Source of the DNA: Pseudomonadota bacterium | GTDB taxonomy: Bacteria > Pseudomonadota > Gammaproteobacteria > Burkholderiales > JABEVD01 | Assembly: GCA_021802545.1 (NCBI GenBank) | Contig: JAJZRS010000018.1 | Coordinates: forward strand, 1 to 57,288 | Direction of reading: 5' to 3' | DNA: 57,288 nt | In this document: in pieces, positions 32,874 through 41,351 of the stretch | How the letters are laid out: each line of letters begins with the position of its first letter | Numbering within the stretch: the first letter of the stretch is position 1 | Notes under the pieces: model-generated | Databases searched by the model: none | The model's input: only the letters and a program-made list of their open reading frames with translations | What the model was told of the DNA's origin: nothing | Program-made: the position numbers and the translations under genes

Positions 32874-34309
32874 TCGAGGCGATCCTGATTTTTCCATTGC
32901 TGGGCGGGACAGTGCTGGCCGTTTGGGGGCATCGGAGCTGGGCGCCCGAACTCAATTCGCTGGTCAGCTTCTGCACCTTGTCCGCAGCCGTCCTGCTCGC
33001 GTCCAAGGTGCTTCTGCACGGCCCCATGAGCGCATTGCACGAACAGTTCTTCGTCGATTCGTTCAACGTGTTCCTGATGGTGCTGACCGCCTTCGTCGCC
33101 TTCACCACGACGCTTTTCTCCAGGCCCTACATGAGGAACGAGGAGGCGTTGAGCGGTCTCTCGAACTACCAGATGCGCCTCTACCACAGCATGTATCAGG
33201 TGTTCTGCTTCACCATGCTGCTTGCGCTGCTCACCAACAATCTGGGCATACTCTGGGTCGCGATGGAAGGGGCGACGCTTGCCACCGTCCTCCTGGTCAG
33301 CCTCTACAGGACGAAGGCGAGCCTTGAAGCGGCATGGAAATACTTCATCCTGTGCGGCGTGGGGATCGCCCAGGCGCTTTTCGGCACCATCCTGATCTAT
33401 TTCGCTGCCGAGAAGGTGCTCGGACCCGGCGGAACGGCGCTCCTCTGGACCCATCTCGACGTGGCCAAAGGCTCGCTCGAACCGACCGTCTTGTCCATCG
33501 CCTTCGTTTTCCTGCTCGTCGGCTACGGTACCAAGGTGGGCCTGGTACCGTTGCACAGCTGGCTGCCCGATGCCCATGCAGAAGGGCCAACGCCGGTGTC
33601 CGCCGTGCTCTCGGGTCTCCTGCTGAACGTCGCGCTCTATGCCGTGGTGCGCTGCAAGATCCTCGTGGCAGGAGCGCTTCACAGCCATTTCGCAGACGAC
33701 CTGTTGATCGGCTTCGGGCTCGTCACCGTGCTGGTTGCCGCTTTCCTGCTCTGGAAGCAGAAGGACATCAAGCGTCTTTTCGGCTATTCCTCGATCGAGC
33801 ACATGGGGCTCATGACCTTCGCCTTCGGCATAGGCGCGAACTTCGCCGGGCTCCTCCACATGACCGTCCACTCGCTCACCAAATCGGCGATCTTCTTCGC
33901 GGTGGGGCACGCCGCGCAGCGCTCGGGAACGCAGACGATAGAAGCGATCAAAGGGCTGATCAAGACGCCTGCAGTCGGGTGGGGGCTGATGCTGGGCGCG
34001 ATCGCCATACTCGGCATGCCGCCTTCAGGCGTGTTCACCAGCGAATTCCTGATCCTCACCCGTGCGATGTCGACCCATCCCTGGGCGACGCCCATCCTGC
34101 TCGTCGCTCTGGGCGTTGCATTCACAGCGATATTCGGCAAGGTCCAGTCCATGGTTTGGGGGGAATCAGAGGGCCGTGCGCTTCCGCATGCACCCGCCTT
34201 TTCTCCCATCGTTCTGCATCTTGCGCTGGTGCTGCTTCTCGGGCTTTATATTCCACAGTATCTCGCCAGGTGGTACAGTGAAGCGGCAAGACTCATGGGC
34301 GGATCATGA
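32870..34309 (+). CDS. hyfF: HyfF/NuoM-like proton-translocating membrane subunit
   Basis: 479 residues with about 13 helices. Second antiporter-like subunit of the complex. It has VAMEGATLATVLLVSLYR (glutamate of the pumping path), GYGTKVGLVPLHSWLPDAHAEGPTPVSA and HSLTKSAIFFAVGHAA. Together with HyfB it gives two predicted ion channels. The start and stop both overlap neighbours by 4 bases (ATGA). Confidence 0.91.
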   Translation: MIEAILIFPLLGGTVLAVWGHRSWAPELNSLVSFCTLSAAVLLASKVLLHGPMSALHEQFFVDSFNVFLMVLTAFVAFTTTLFSRPYMRNEEALSGLSNYQMRLYHSMYQVFCFTMLLALLTNNLGILWVAMEGATLATVLLVSLYRTKASLEAAWKYFILCGVGIAQALFGTILIYFAAEKVLGPGGTALLWTHLDVAKGSLEPTVLSIAFVFLLVGYGTKVGLVPLHSWLPDAHAEGPTPVSAVLSGLLLNVALYAVVRCKILVAGALHSHFADDLLIGFGLVTVLVAAFLLWKQKDIKRLFGYSSIEHMGLMTFAFGIGANFAGLLHMTVHSLTKSAIFFAVGHAAQRSGTQTIEAIKGLIKTPAVGWGLMLGAIAILGMPPSGVFTSEFLILTRAMSTHPWATPILLVALGVAFTAIFGKVQSMVWGESEGRALPHAPAFSPIVLHLALVLLLGLYIPQYLARWYSEAARLMGGS

Positions 34310-35802
34310 TGCATTTCGAAGGCATCCACAGAACGGCGTCTAGTGCTCCGGTCTGGACGCTAGACGCCAGGGTCGAATCCTGGCTGGATATTGCCGGAAG
34401 CTGCCTCGAGCATGGCGGGAGGCTGGTCTCGATCTGGGGCAGCGCATCCGGCTTCGTTCATGCAGCCTACGTCTTTCCCGAAGGCATGCTCGTTGCGAGA
34501 TGCGCCGTTTCCGGCGAGAAAATCCCGGACCTTTCCAAAATGTTCTCCTGCGCTTCGAGAATGCAGCGCGCCGTATCCGACATGCTCGGATTCGGATTCG
34601 ACCAGGCGGATGACAGGCCATGGATTTCCCACGGCCTCTGGCCGCGACACCCCTTGAAGAAAGATTTCGATCCGGAAGGACAGTGCATGTCCTTTGAAGG
34701 CGACTATCCGTTCGTCGCCGTCGAAGGGGAGGGCGTGCACGAAATCGCGGTCGGTCCGGTGCATGCCGGGATCATCGAACCCGGGCATTTCAGGTTCCAG
34801 GTGGTTGGGGAAAAGGTGCTGAGGCTCGAAGAGCGGCTGGGTTTCAAGCACAAGGGAATAGAGAAGGCTTTCGAAGGGCTTTCATTCATCGAGGGCGCAA
34901 GGCTTGCTGCGCGAATCAGCGGCGACAGCACGGTCGCGTATTCATGGGCCTATGCCATGGCCGTCGAATCGGTCTGCGATGTGAAGGTGTCGGAGCGGGC
35001 GAGCTTTCTGAGAGGATTGCTCCTCGAGCGGGAAAGGATCGCCAATCATCTCGCCGACCTGGGCGCGCTCGGCAACGACGCGGGATTCTCGTTCGGACTT
35101 GCGCAATTTTCGATACTCAGGGAAGACATGCTGCGCGCCAACCGGGATCTTTTCGGGCATCGTCTCTTGATGGATCTCGTGGTGCCGGGCGGGGTGCTGA
35201 AAGACATCGATTCGGCGGCGAAGGATCGGATCGCAGGAGAATGCGCTATCCTCAGGAAGAAGGTCGAGGATCTCAGGGAAATCTACGTCGACCATACCGG
35301 GCTGCAGGACAGGTTTATCGCCACGGGAAAGGTGGCCCCCGAGCTTGCTGCAAAACTCGGCCTCACCGGTCTTGCAGGCCGGGCGAGCAGGAATGCGTCG
35401 GATTTGAGGGAAGAGCATCCTTATCCCCCCTACGATAAACTGGAATTTGCCATGGCGACCCATCACGGGGGCGATGTCGCTGCCAGGGTTTCGGTCAGGT
35501 TCGACGAAGTCTTCGAATCATTGAGGCTGATCGAGCAGATGGTCGCAAAAATGCCGGAAGGCGAAACTGTCATTGAAGTGCCGCCTTGCAGCGGTTCAGG
35601 GTTCGGCTGGGTGGAGGGATTCAGAGGGGAAGTGCTCATTGCGCTGGAAATCGAACAAGGCCTCATCAGCCGCGCGCATGCCCATGATCCTTCCTGGCAG
35701 AACTGGCCCGTTCTGGAATTCGCGGTGATCGGCAATATCGTTCCGGATTTCCCGCTGATCAACAAGTCGTTCAACCTGAGCTACAGCGGCCACGACCTGT
35801 GA
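34306..35802 (+). CDS. hyfG: hydrogenase-4-type large subunit homologue without [NiFe] cysteines
   Basis: 498 residues: an N-terminal NuoC-like part (to about 130) fused to a NuoD/[NiFe]-large-subunit-like part. GHFRFQVVGEKVLRLEERLGFKHKG-type residues (158-183) and GIEKAFEG identify the family. The first metal-binding motif, R-x-C-G-x-C in hydrogenases, reads R-I-S-G-D-S at 203-208. The C-terminal D-P-C-x-x-C is absent; the protein ends LINKSFNLSYSGHDL. No nickel centre can form, so it is not a hydrogenase. This agrees with Ehr-type complexes. An extra start ATG 3 bases later is possible. Confidence 0.9.
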   Translation: MMHFEGIHRTASSAPVWTLDARVESWLDIAGSCLEHGGRLVSIWGSASGFVHAAYVFPEGMLVARCAVSGEKIPDLSKMFSCASRMQRAVSDMLGFGFDQADDRPWISHGLWPRHPLKKDFDPEGQCMSFEGDYPFVAVEGEGVHEIAVGPVHAGIIEPGHFRFQVVGEKVLRLEERLGFKHKGIEKAFEGLSFIEGARLAARISGDSTVAYSWAYAMAVESVCDVKVSERASFLRGLLLERERIANHLADLGALGNDAGFSFGLAQFSILREDMLRANRDLFGHRLLMDLVVPGGVLKDIDSAAKDRIAGECAILRKKVEDLREIYVDHTGLQDRFIATGKVAPELAAKLGLTGLAGRASRNASDLREEHPYPPYDKLEFAMATHHGGDVAARVSVRFDEVFESLRLIEQMVAKMPEGETVIEVPPCSGSGFGWVEGFRGEVLIALEIEQGLISRAHAHDPSWQNWPVLEFAVIGNIVPDFPLINKSFNLSYSGHDL

Positions 35803-35963
35803 ACATTCTGCAAAGCCGGGTGCCCATCATTGCGACAGGATCTGCGCTGCTCGCCTGCGTCGACATCGTCGCCAGACTGGCCGACGATTATTCAGTCAAG
35901 AAGAGCGGAAAGAACGCGATCCGCTATGCCGCGACCAAGGAAATGGAATGTACAGAATCCTGA
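35799..35963 (+). CDS. candidate small protein inside the Ehr-type operon
   Basis: 54 codons from a GTG at 35799, which overlaps the large-subunit stop as GTGA, to a TGA at 35961-35963, inside the start of the next gene (16-base overlap). It starts MNILQSRVPIIATGSALLACVD and ends basic then acidic. A short hydrophobic stretch (residues 8-20) is seen. All other junctions in this operon overlap by 1 or 4 bases, and this ORF exactly fills the only gap. No family recognised; may also be untranslated. Confidence 0.4.
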   Translation: MNILQSRVPIIATGSALLACVDIVARLADDYSVKKSGKNAIRYAATKEMECTES

Positions 35964-36454
35964 GGGAAATACTGAAAAATGGCATCAAGACGGAACCCGA
36001 GCCCAAACCGGATGCGTCTCTCAGAACACGAGCGCTCGGGAAAGATGCGTCCATCCTGACAGGCGCGCTCACCGTGCGCCATGTCGATGCGGGTTCGTGC
36101 AACGGCTGCGAGCTCGAGATCCACGCCCTCAACAATCCCTATTACAGGCTGGAAGGACTGGGGATCGGATTTGCGGCGAGCCCCAGGCATGCCGACATGC
36201 TGCTCGTGACTGGGCCTGTGTCCAAACATATGGAAGAGGCATTGAGGAAAACCTATGAGGCGATGCCGGAGCCGAAGCTCGTCGTGTCGGTAGGCGATTG
36301 CGGCAAGGAAGGCGGCGTGTTCTGCCAAAGAAAGAATTATGCCTGCAAGGGTGGCGTCGGAAGCGTGATTCCAGTCGACGTCGAAGTGCCGGGCTGCCCG
36401 CCGGACCCGGCTGCCATCCTGCAGGGAATACTGTCTGCTTTGAGGCTCAGCTGA
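35948..36454 (+). CDS. hyfI: NuoB/HyfI-like [4Fe-4S] subunit
   Basis: 168 residues, the small subunit that carries the cluster next to the catalytic pocket (N2 in complex I). All four ligands are present: C51 and C54 (SCNGCELE), C118 (GDCG) and C150 (GCPPDP). The product is short, like HyfI. Its last 8 bases overlap the end of the convergent SCO-like gene. Intact cluster ligands together with a lost nickel site suggest that the complex still moves electrons. Confidence 0.92.
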   Translation: MYRILREILKNGIKTEPEPKPDASLRTRALGKDASILTGALTVRHVDAGSCNGCELEIHALNNPYYRLEGLGIGFAASPRHADMLLVTGPVSKHMEEALRKTYEAMPEPKLVVSVGDCGKEGGVFCQRKNYACKGGVGSVIPVDVEVPGCPPDPAAILQGILSALRLS

Positions 36455-37040
36455 GCAGCTTTTCCAGGTCTTGCGCCATTTCAGGCGGCTTTTCGCTGTA
36501 GGGCATGTAGGTGCGCAGGCGCCCTGAAGGATCGAAGACGAAACAGCCGGCAGTGTGGTCCATCGCGTAGTTCTTCATGTCGTCCTCGATCTGGACCTTC
36601 TGGTAAAAGACATGGAATTCGTCAGCCGTCTTCCTGGTCTCTTCGGCATTGCCGTAAAGCCCGAGGAACGCCGGGTTGAAGGAGGGTACGTATTTCTTCA
36701 GGATCGCAGGCGTATCCCGGTCCGGATCGACGGTCACGAACAAAACCTGCACGCGTTTGGCGTTGGCACCCATTTTGTGGAGCGCGATGGCGAGGTCCGA
36801 CAACGTGGTTGGGCAGACGTCCGGGCAATGCGTGTAGCCGAAGAAAAGCACGACAGCCTTGCCCCTGAAATCGGAAAGCTGCCTCGGCTTCCCGTCGAAA
36901 TCGGTGAGATGAAAATCCTTGCCGTAGCTGACGCTGGAGAGATCCCTGGGCGGGGTCGAGTAAAGATTCGGCTTCTTCTCGCCGCAACCCCAGAGGAGGG
37001 CGAAGAAGACAACCAGGAAAGTCAGTTTGCGCATTACCAT
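36447..37040 (-). CDS. SCO1/SenC/PrrC family copper chaperone, predicted lipoprotein
   Basis: 197 residues. A signal peptide with lipobox A-L-L-W-G-C (C19) anchors it to a membrane facing the periplasm. The thioredoxin fold has the copper ligands C72 and C76 (HCPDVCPTTL) and H162 (MDHTAGCF). It would deliver copper to the CuA site of cytochrome c oxidase or act as a thiol reductase. The ATG at 37040 is preferred for AAGG upstream; ATG at 37034 is possible. Divergent from leuC. No oxidase gene is in the window. Confidence 0.92.
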   Translation of the reverse strand: MVMRKLTFLVVFFALLWGCGEKKPNLYSTPPRDLSSVSYGKDFHLTDFDGKPRQLSDFRGKAVVLFFGYTHCPDVCPTTLSDLAIALHKMGANAKRVQVLFVTVDPDRDTPAILKKYVPSFNPAFLGLYGNAEETRKTADEFHVFYQKVQIEDDMKNYAMDHTAGCFVFDPSGRLRTYMPYSEKPPEMAQDLEKLLS

Positions 37041-37120
37041 CAAGCCTTGATCCAAAACCAGATTGTAGACCCGATTGCTTGATGCGGCAAAGCGCCCCTC
37101 TGTAAGGGGAGCGGCAATTG

Positions 37121-37129
37121 TGCGATAAT
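37121..37129 (+). promoter_or_regulatory. possible extended -10 promoter of leuC
   Basis: TGC followed by GATAAT, an extended -10. The start would fall at or next to the leuC ATG (37137), giving almost no leader. A short CCCCT/AGGGG hairpin (37095-37109) lies upstream. The -35 is poor. Confidence 0.3.
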
Positions 37130-37136
37130 CCGCGGG

Positions 37137-38543
37137 ATGAAAGCCAAAAATCTTTACGACAAATTGTGGGAAAGCCATGTCGTCCGGAAGGAAGAAGACG
37201 GCACGACCCTCCTTTACATTGACAGGCACCTCGTGCACGAGGTGACGAGCCCGCAGGCCTTCGAGGGGCTGCGCCTGGCCGGAAGAAAGCCCTGGCGGGT
37301 CGATTCCGTCCTTGCGGTCGCCGACCACAACGTGCCTACCCTGGGGCGGGAAGGCGGCATTCAGGATCCTGTTTCACGCCTGCAGGTCGAGACGCTGGAT
37401 GCAAATTGCAGCGATTTCGGCATCGAGGAATTCAGGATGGATGACGCGCGCCAGGGAATCGTCCATGTGGTGGGTCCGGAGCAGGGCGCGACCCTGCCGG
37501 GCATGACGGTGGTCTGCGGCGATTCGCATACCAGCACGCACGGCGCTTTCGCTGCGCTTGCGTTCGGCATAGGCACTTCCGAGGTCGAGCACGTGCTCGC
37601 CACCCAGTGCCTGCTGTCCAAGAAATCGAAATCCATGCTCATTCGCGTCGAAGGCGAGCTGGGCATGGGGGTGACGGCCAAGGACGTCGCGCTTTACATC
37701 ATCGGCACGATAGGCACGGCTGGCGGCACGGGCCATGCCATCGAGTTTGCGGGAAGCGCGATCCGCTCGCTTTCCATGGAAGGGCGCATGACCCTGTGCA
37801 ACATGGCGATCGAAGCCGGCGCGCGGGCCGGAATGGTCGCTGTGGACGAGAAGACCATCGATTATTTCAGGGGAAGGCCGTTCGCGCCCAAGGGCGAGTT
37901 TTGGGATGCGGCCTGCCGCGACTGGAATACATTGAAAAGCGACGAAGGCGCGCATTTCGATGCGACGGTCGAGATCGACGCGAAGGATATCAGGCCCCAG
38001 GTCACCTGGGGAACCTCGCCAGAAATGGTGGTGCCGGTCAGCGGAGCTGTTCCGGATCCTTCGGCATGCGCCGATCCTGTCAAGCGGCAGGGCATGGAGA
38101 AGGCGCTTCAATACATGGGCCTCACAGCCAATCAGAAAATCGCCGAAATCCCGGTCGACAAGGTGTTCATCGGTTCATGCACCAATTCCAGGATAGAGGA
38201 TCTGCGGGCGGCGGCGAAAGTGGCGAAGGGCAGGCATGTGGCCAAGAGCGTCAAGCTCGCCATGGTGGTGCCGGGTTCGGGCCTCGTCAAGCGCCAGGCG
38301 GAACAGGAGGGGCTCGACAAAATATTTTTGGAAGCCGGATTCGAATGGCGCGAGCCGGGATGCTCCATGTGCCTGGCCATGAACGACGACAGGCTTTCCC
38401 CGGGAGAGCGCTGCGCCTCCACCTCCAACAGGAATTTCGAGGGAAGGCAGGGGCCTGGAGGAAGAACCCATCTGGTCAGCCCTGCGCTTGCAGCCGCAGC
38501 AGCAGTGGCCGGCCGTTTCGTCGATCCGGAGGAACTTTCATGA
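37137..38543 (+). CDS. leuC: 3-isopropylmalate dehydratase large subunit
   Basis: Aconitase-family enzyme converting 2- to 3-isopropylmalate in leucine synthesis, together with LeuD. 468 residues. The [4Fe-4S] ligands are C348 (GSCTNSR), C409 and C412 (GCSMCLAMN). DHNVPT and HIVGPEQG-like ([14 protein letters not shown]) sequences are present. The stop overlaps the leuD start (ATGA). Confidence 0.97.
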   Translation: MKAKNLYDKLWESHVVRKEEDGTTLLYIDRHLVHEVTSPQAFEGLRLAGRKPWRVDSVLAVADHNVPTLGREGGIQDPVSRLQVETLDANCSDFGIEEFRMDDARQGIVHVVGPEQGATLPGMTVVCGDSHTSTHGAFAALAFGIGTSEVEHVLATQCLLSKKSKSMLIRVEGELGMGVTAKDVALYIIGTIGTAGGTGHAIEFAGSAIRSLSMEGRMTLCNMAIEAGARAGMVAVDEKTIDYFRGRPFAPKGEFWDAACRDWNTLKSDEGAHFDATVEIDAKDIRPQVTWGTSPEMVVPVSGAVPDPSACADPVKRQGMEKALQYMGLTANQKIAEIPVDKVFIGSCTNSRIEDLRAAAKVAKGRHVAKSVKLAMVVPGSGLVKRQAEQEGLDKIFLEAGFEWREPGCSMCLAMNDDRLSPGERCASTSNRNFEGRQGPGGRTHLVSPALAAAAAVAGRFVDPEELS

Positions 38544-39190
38544 AGGCATTTACCCATCTCGACGGGCTCGTGGTGCCCTTGGATCGGCCGAATGTCGATA
38601 CCGACGCGATCATCCCCAAGCAGTTTCTGAAATCGATAAGGCGCAGCGGATTCGGCCCCAATCTTTTCGACGAATGGCGCTATCTGGATCACGGCGAACC
38701 GGGCATGGACAACAGCAAGCGGCCTCTCAACCCAGATTTCGTCCTGAACCAGCCGCGCTTCAAGGGCGCGCAGATCCTGCTTGCAAGGGAAAACTTCGGC
38801 TGCGGCTCCTCGCGCGAACATGCGCCCTGGGCGCTAGAAGATTACGGCATCAGGGCGATCATCGCGCCTTCCTTCGCCGATATCTTCTACAACAACTGCT
38901 TCAAGAACGGCCTGCTGCCGATCCGGCTGGAAGCCGGAATCGTGGACAGGCTTTTCGGCGAAACGGCCTCTGTGGAAGGGTACAGGCTCGTTGTCGATTT
39001 GGAAAATCAGACGGTGGGATTGCCTTCGGGGGGGAAAATACCATTCGAAGTCGACGCGTTCAGAAAAAAATGCCTCATCGAAGGGCTCGACGACATCGGG
39101 CTCACGTTGATTCACAAGGACGAGATCAGGGCTTACGAGGCGAAGCGCAAGCTCGAGGCGCCCTGGCTTTTTGACGGAAGAAACCTATGA
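38540..39190 (+). CDS. leuD: 3-isopropylmalate dehydratase small subunit
   Basis: Swivel domain of the dehydratase, 216 residues. It starts [30 protein letters not shown]-like (first 20: [20 protein letters not shown]) and carries [16 protein letters not shown] in the substrate-binding loop. The start overlaps leuC and the stop overlaps leuB by 4 bases each. Confidence 0.97.
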   Translation: MKAFTHLDGLVVPLDRPNVDTDAIIPKQFLKSIRRSGFGPNLFDEWRYLDHGEPGMDNSKRPLNPDFVLNQPRFKGAQILLARENFGCGSSREHAPWALEDYGIRAIIAPSFADIFYNNCFKNGLLPIRLEAGIVDRLFGETASVEGYRLVVDLENQTVGLPSGGKIPFEVDAFRKKCLIEGLDDIGLTLIHKDEIRAYEAKRKLEAPWLFDGRNL

Positions 39191-40251
39191 AGATAGCAGT
39201 GTTGCCGGGGGACGGCATCGGGCCGGAAATCGTCGCCCAGGCCGTCAATGTTCTGGAAATCCTCTCTAGGGACGGCCTGAAGGTCGAGCTCGAATACGGC
39301 GAAATCGGCGGCGCAGGATATGACGCTGCAGGCGACCCCTATCCCCAATCCACGGCCAGGCTTGCGAAAGATGCCGACGCGGTGCTTCTGGGCGCGGTGG
39401 GCGGATACCGCTATGACACCTTGCCAAGGCCCATGAGACCCGAGCAGGGGCTCCTGAGGATCAGGAAGGATCTCAATCTTTTCGCGAACTTGAGGCCGGC
39501 CGTGCTTTATCCTGAGCTCTCCAGCGCCTCATCGCTCAAGCCCGAAGTGGTCTCCGGCCTCGACATCATGATCCTGAGGGAACTCACCGGAGACATCTAT
39601 TTCGGCCAGCCCAGGGGCCACAGAAGGACGGCGGAGGGCGAGCGCGAAGGCTACGACACCATGCTTTACAGCGAATCCGAAATCGCCAGGATCGCCCATG
39701 TGGCCTTCAAAACGGCATTGAGGCGCGACAAGAAGCTCTGCTCTGTCGACAAGGCGAACGTGCTCGAGACCAGCGTGCTGTGGCGGGAAGTGGTCATGGA
39801 AGTGGCCAAGGAATATCCGGAGGTCGATCTTTCGCACATGTACGTCGACAACGCGGCCATGCAGCTCGTCAGGAATCCGAAGCAGTTCGACGTGATCCTG
39901 ACAGGCAACATGTTCGGCGACATCCTTTCCGACGAGGCATCGATGCTGACCGGATCGATCGGCATGCTTCCTTCCGCTTCCCTCGACGAGAAGGGCAAGG
40001 GACTGTACGAGCCCATCCACGGCTCTGCCCCGGACATTGCAGGGCAGGATATCGCCAATCCGATCGCAACCATCCTTTCCGTTGCGATGATGATGCGCCA
40101 TACCTTCGACAGGGAAGACGAGGCGAAAAGGATCGAGGATGCGGTGAGGCGCGCGCTTGCCGACGGATTCAGGACGGCCGACATTCATCAGGAAGGCATG
40201 AAGAAGGTGGGCACGAAAGAGATGGGCGACGCTGTCGCAGCAAGACTCTAG
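39187..40251 (+). CDS. leuB: 3-isopropylmalate dehydrogenase
   Basis: NAD-dependent oxidative decarboxylation giving 2-oxoisocaproate in leucine synthesis. 354 residues. Visible are the start [29 protein letters not shown]-like [15 protein letters not shown], the [17 protein letters not shown] metal/substrate site, and the NAD segment [20 protein letters not shown]. Third gene of leuCDB-asd. Confidence 0.97.
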   Translation: MKIAVLPGDGIGPEIVAQAVNVLEILSRDGLKVELEYGEIGGAGYDAAGDPYPQSTARLAKDADAVLLGAVGGYRYDTLPRPMRPEQGLLRIRKDLNLFANLRPAVLYPELSSASSLKPEVVSGLDIMILRELTGDIYFGQPRGHRRTAEGEREGYDTMLYSESEIARIAHVAFKTALRRDKKLCSVDKANVLETSVLWREVVMEVAKEYPEVDLSHMYVDNAAMQLVRNPKQFDVILTGNMFGDILSDEASMLTGSIGMLPSASLDEKGKGLYEPIHGSAPDIAGQDIANPIATILSVAMMMRHTFDREDEAKRIEDAVRRALADGFRTADIHQEGMKKVGTKEMGDAVAARL

Positions 40252-40260
40252 AGGAAACTT

Positions 40261-41286
40261 ATGAAGAAGCAATATGATGTATGCGTGCTTGGCGCAACCG
40301 GCGCAGTAGGGGAGACGATGCTCTCCATTTTGGAGGAAAGGAAGTTCCCGGTCGGGCAGATCTATCCGCTCGCATCAAGCCGCTCGGCGGGAAGCAAGGT
40401 CCGCTTCAAAGGACGGGACGTGACCGTGCTGGATGTGGCCGATTTCGATTTCTCGAAGGCGCAAATCGGGCTTTTCTCGGCAGGCGGCAGCGTCTCTGCG
40501 GAATACGCGCCCAAGGCGGCGGAAGCCGGCTGCGTCGTGATCGACAATACCGCCCATTTCCGCTACGAGGACGACATCCCGCTCGTCGTGCCTGAAGTCA
40601 ATCCCCATGCGATTGCGCAGTACAAGAACAGGGGGATCATCGCCAATCCGAATTGCTCGACGATCCAGATGCTGGTCGCGCTGAAGCCTATCCACGATGC
40701 CGTCGGGATAGAACGGATCAACGTGGCGACCTATCAGGCCGTCTCCGGAACGGGAAAGGAAGCGATCGAGGAGCTCGCCAGCCAGACCACTGCGCTTTTC
40801 AACCAGAAGGAAGCAGTCAGCGAGGTCTACCCCAAGCGGATCGCCTTCAACGTGCTTCCCCATATCGACGTTTTCATGGAAAACGGCTACACGAAGGAAG
40901 AAATGAAGATGGTCTGGGAAACCAGGAAGATCATGGAAGACGAGTCGATCAGGGTGAATCCCACGGCAGTCAGGGTGCCTGTTTTCTTCGGGCATTCGGA
41001 AGCAGTCCATATCGAAACGAGAAAAAAAATCACCGCACAGGAAGCCACCGAGCTCCTGAAGCAGTCCCCGGGCATCGTCGTGATGGACGAGAGAAAGCCC
41101 GGCGGCTATCCGACGCCTGCGATCGATGCGGCCGGCAAGGATCCCGTGTTCGTCGGGAGAATCAGGGAAGACATTTCCCATCCCATGGGGCTCGATTTGT
41201 GGGTGGTGGCCGACAACGTGCGGAAGGGCGCCGCGCTCAACAGCGTCCAGATCGCCGAGATTTTGATTGAAAAATATCTTGATTAA
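40261..41286 (+). CDS. asd: aspartate-semialdehyde dehydrogenase
   Basis: It makes aspartate semialdehyde for lysine, threonine and methionine. 341 residues of the Pseudomonas/beta-type subfamily. N-terminal NADP fold LGATGAVGETML, catalytic cysteine C132 in NPNCSTIQM, and R-containing substrate segment. Follows leuB after 9 bases, with GAGGAAAC before the ATG. The order leuB-asd-fimV is conserved in beta- and gammaproteobacteria. Confidence 0.97.
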   Translation: MKKQYDVCVLGATGAVGETMLSILEERKFPVGQIYPLASSRSAGSKVRFKGRDVTVLDVADFDFSKAQIGLFSAGGSVSAEYAPKAAEAGCVVIDNTAHFRYEDDIPLVVPEVNPHAIAQYKNRGIIANPNCSTIQMLVALKPIHDAVGIERINVATYQAVSGTGKEAIEELASQTTALFNQKEAVSEVYPKRIAFNVLPHIDVFMENGYTKEEMKMVWETRKIMEDESIRVNPTAVRVPVFFGHSEAVHIETRKKITAQEATELLKQSPGIVVMDERKPGGYPTPAIDAAGKDPVFVGRIREDISHPMGLDLWVVADNVRKGAALNSVQIAEILIEKYLD

Positions 41287-41294
41287 GCGATAAT
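41267..41294 (+). promoter_or_regulatory. possible promoter of fimV
   Basis: TTGAAA (41267-41272) and GATAAT (41289-41294) with 16 bases between. It lies at the 3' end of asd, about 58 bases before the fimV start. Confidence 0.4.
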
Positions 41295-41351
41295 AGGCTG
41301 CCGCAAGTCTTTATTTGGCCGATATAACTATTTGAGGCAAAGACCCTGCTC

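Noticed and set aside
29315-36454. Call as a working hydrogenase 4 or formate hydrogenlyase
   Set aside because: The large subunit lacks the nickel-binding cysteines, and there is no maturation or formate dehydrogenase gene.
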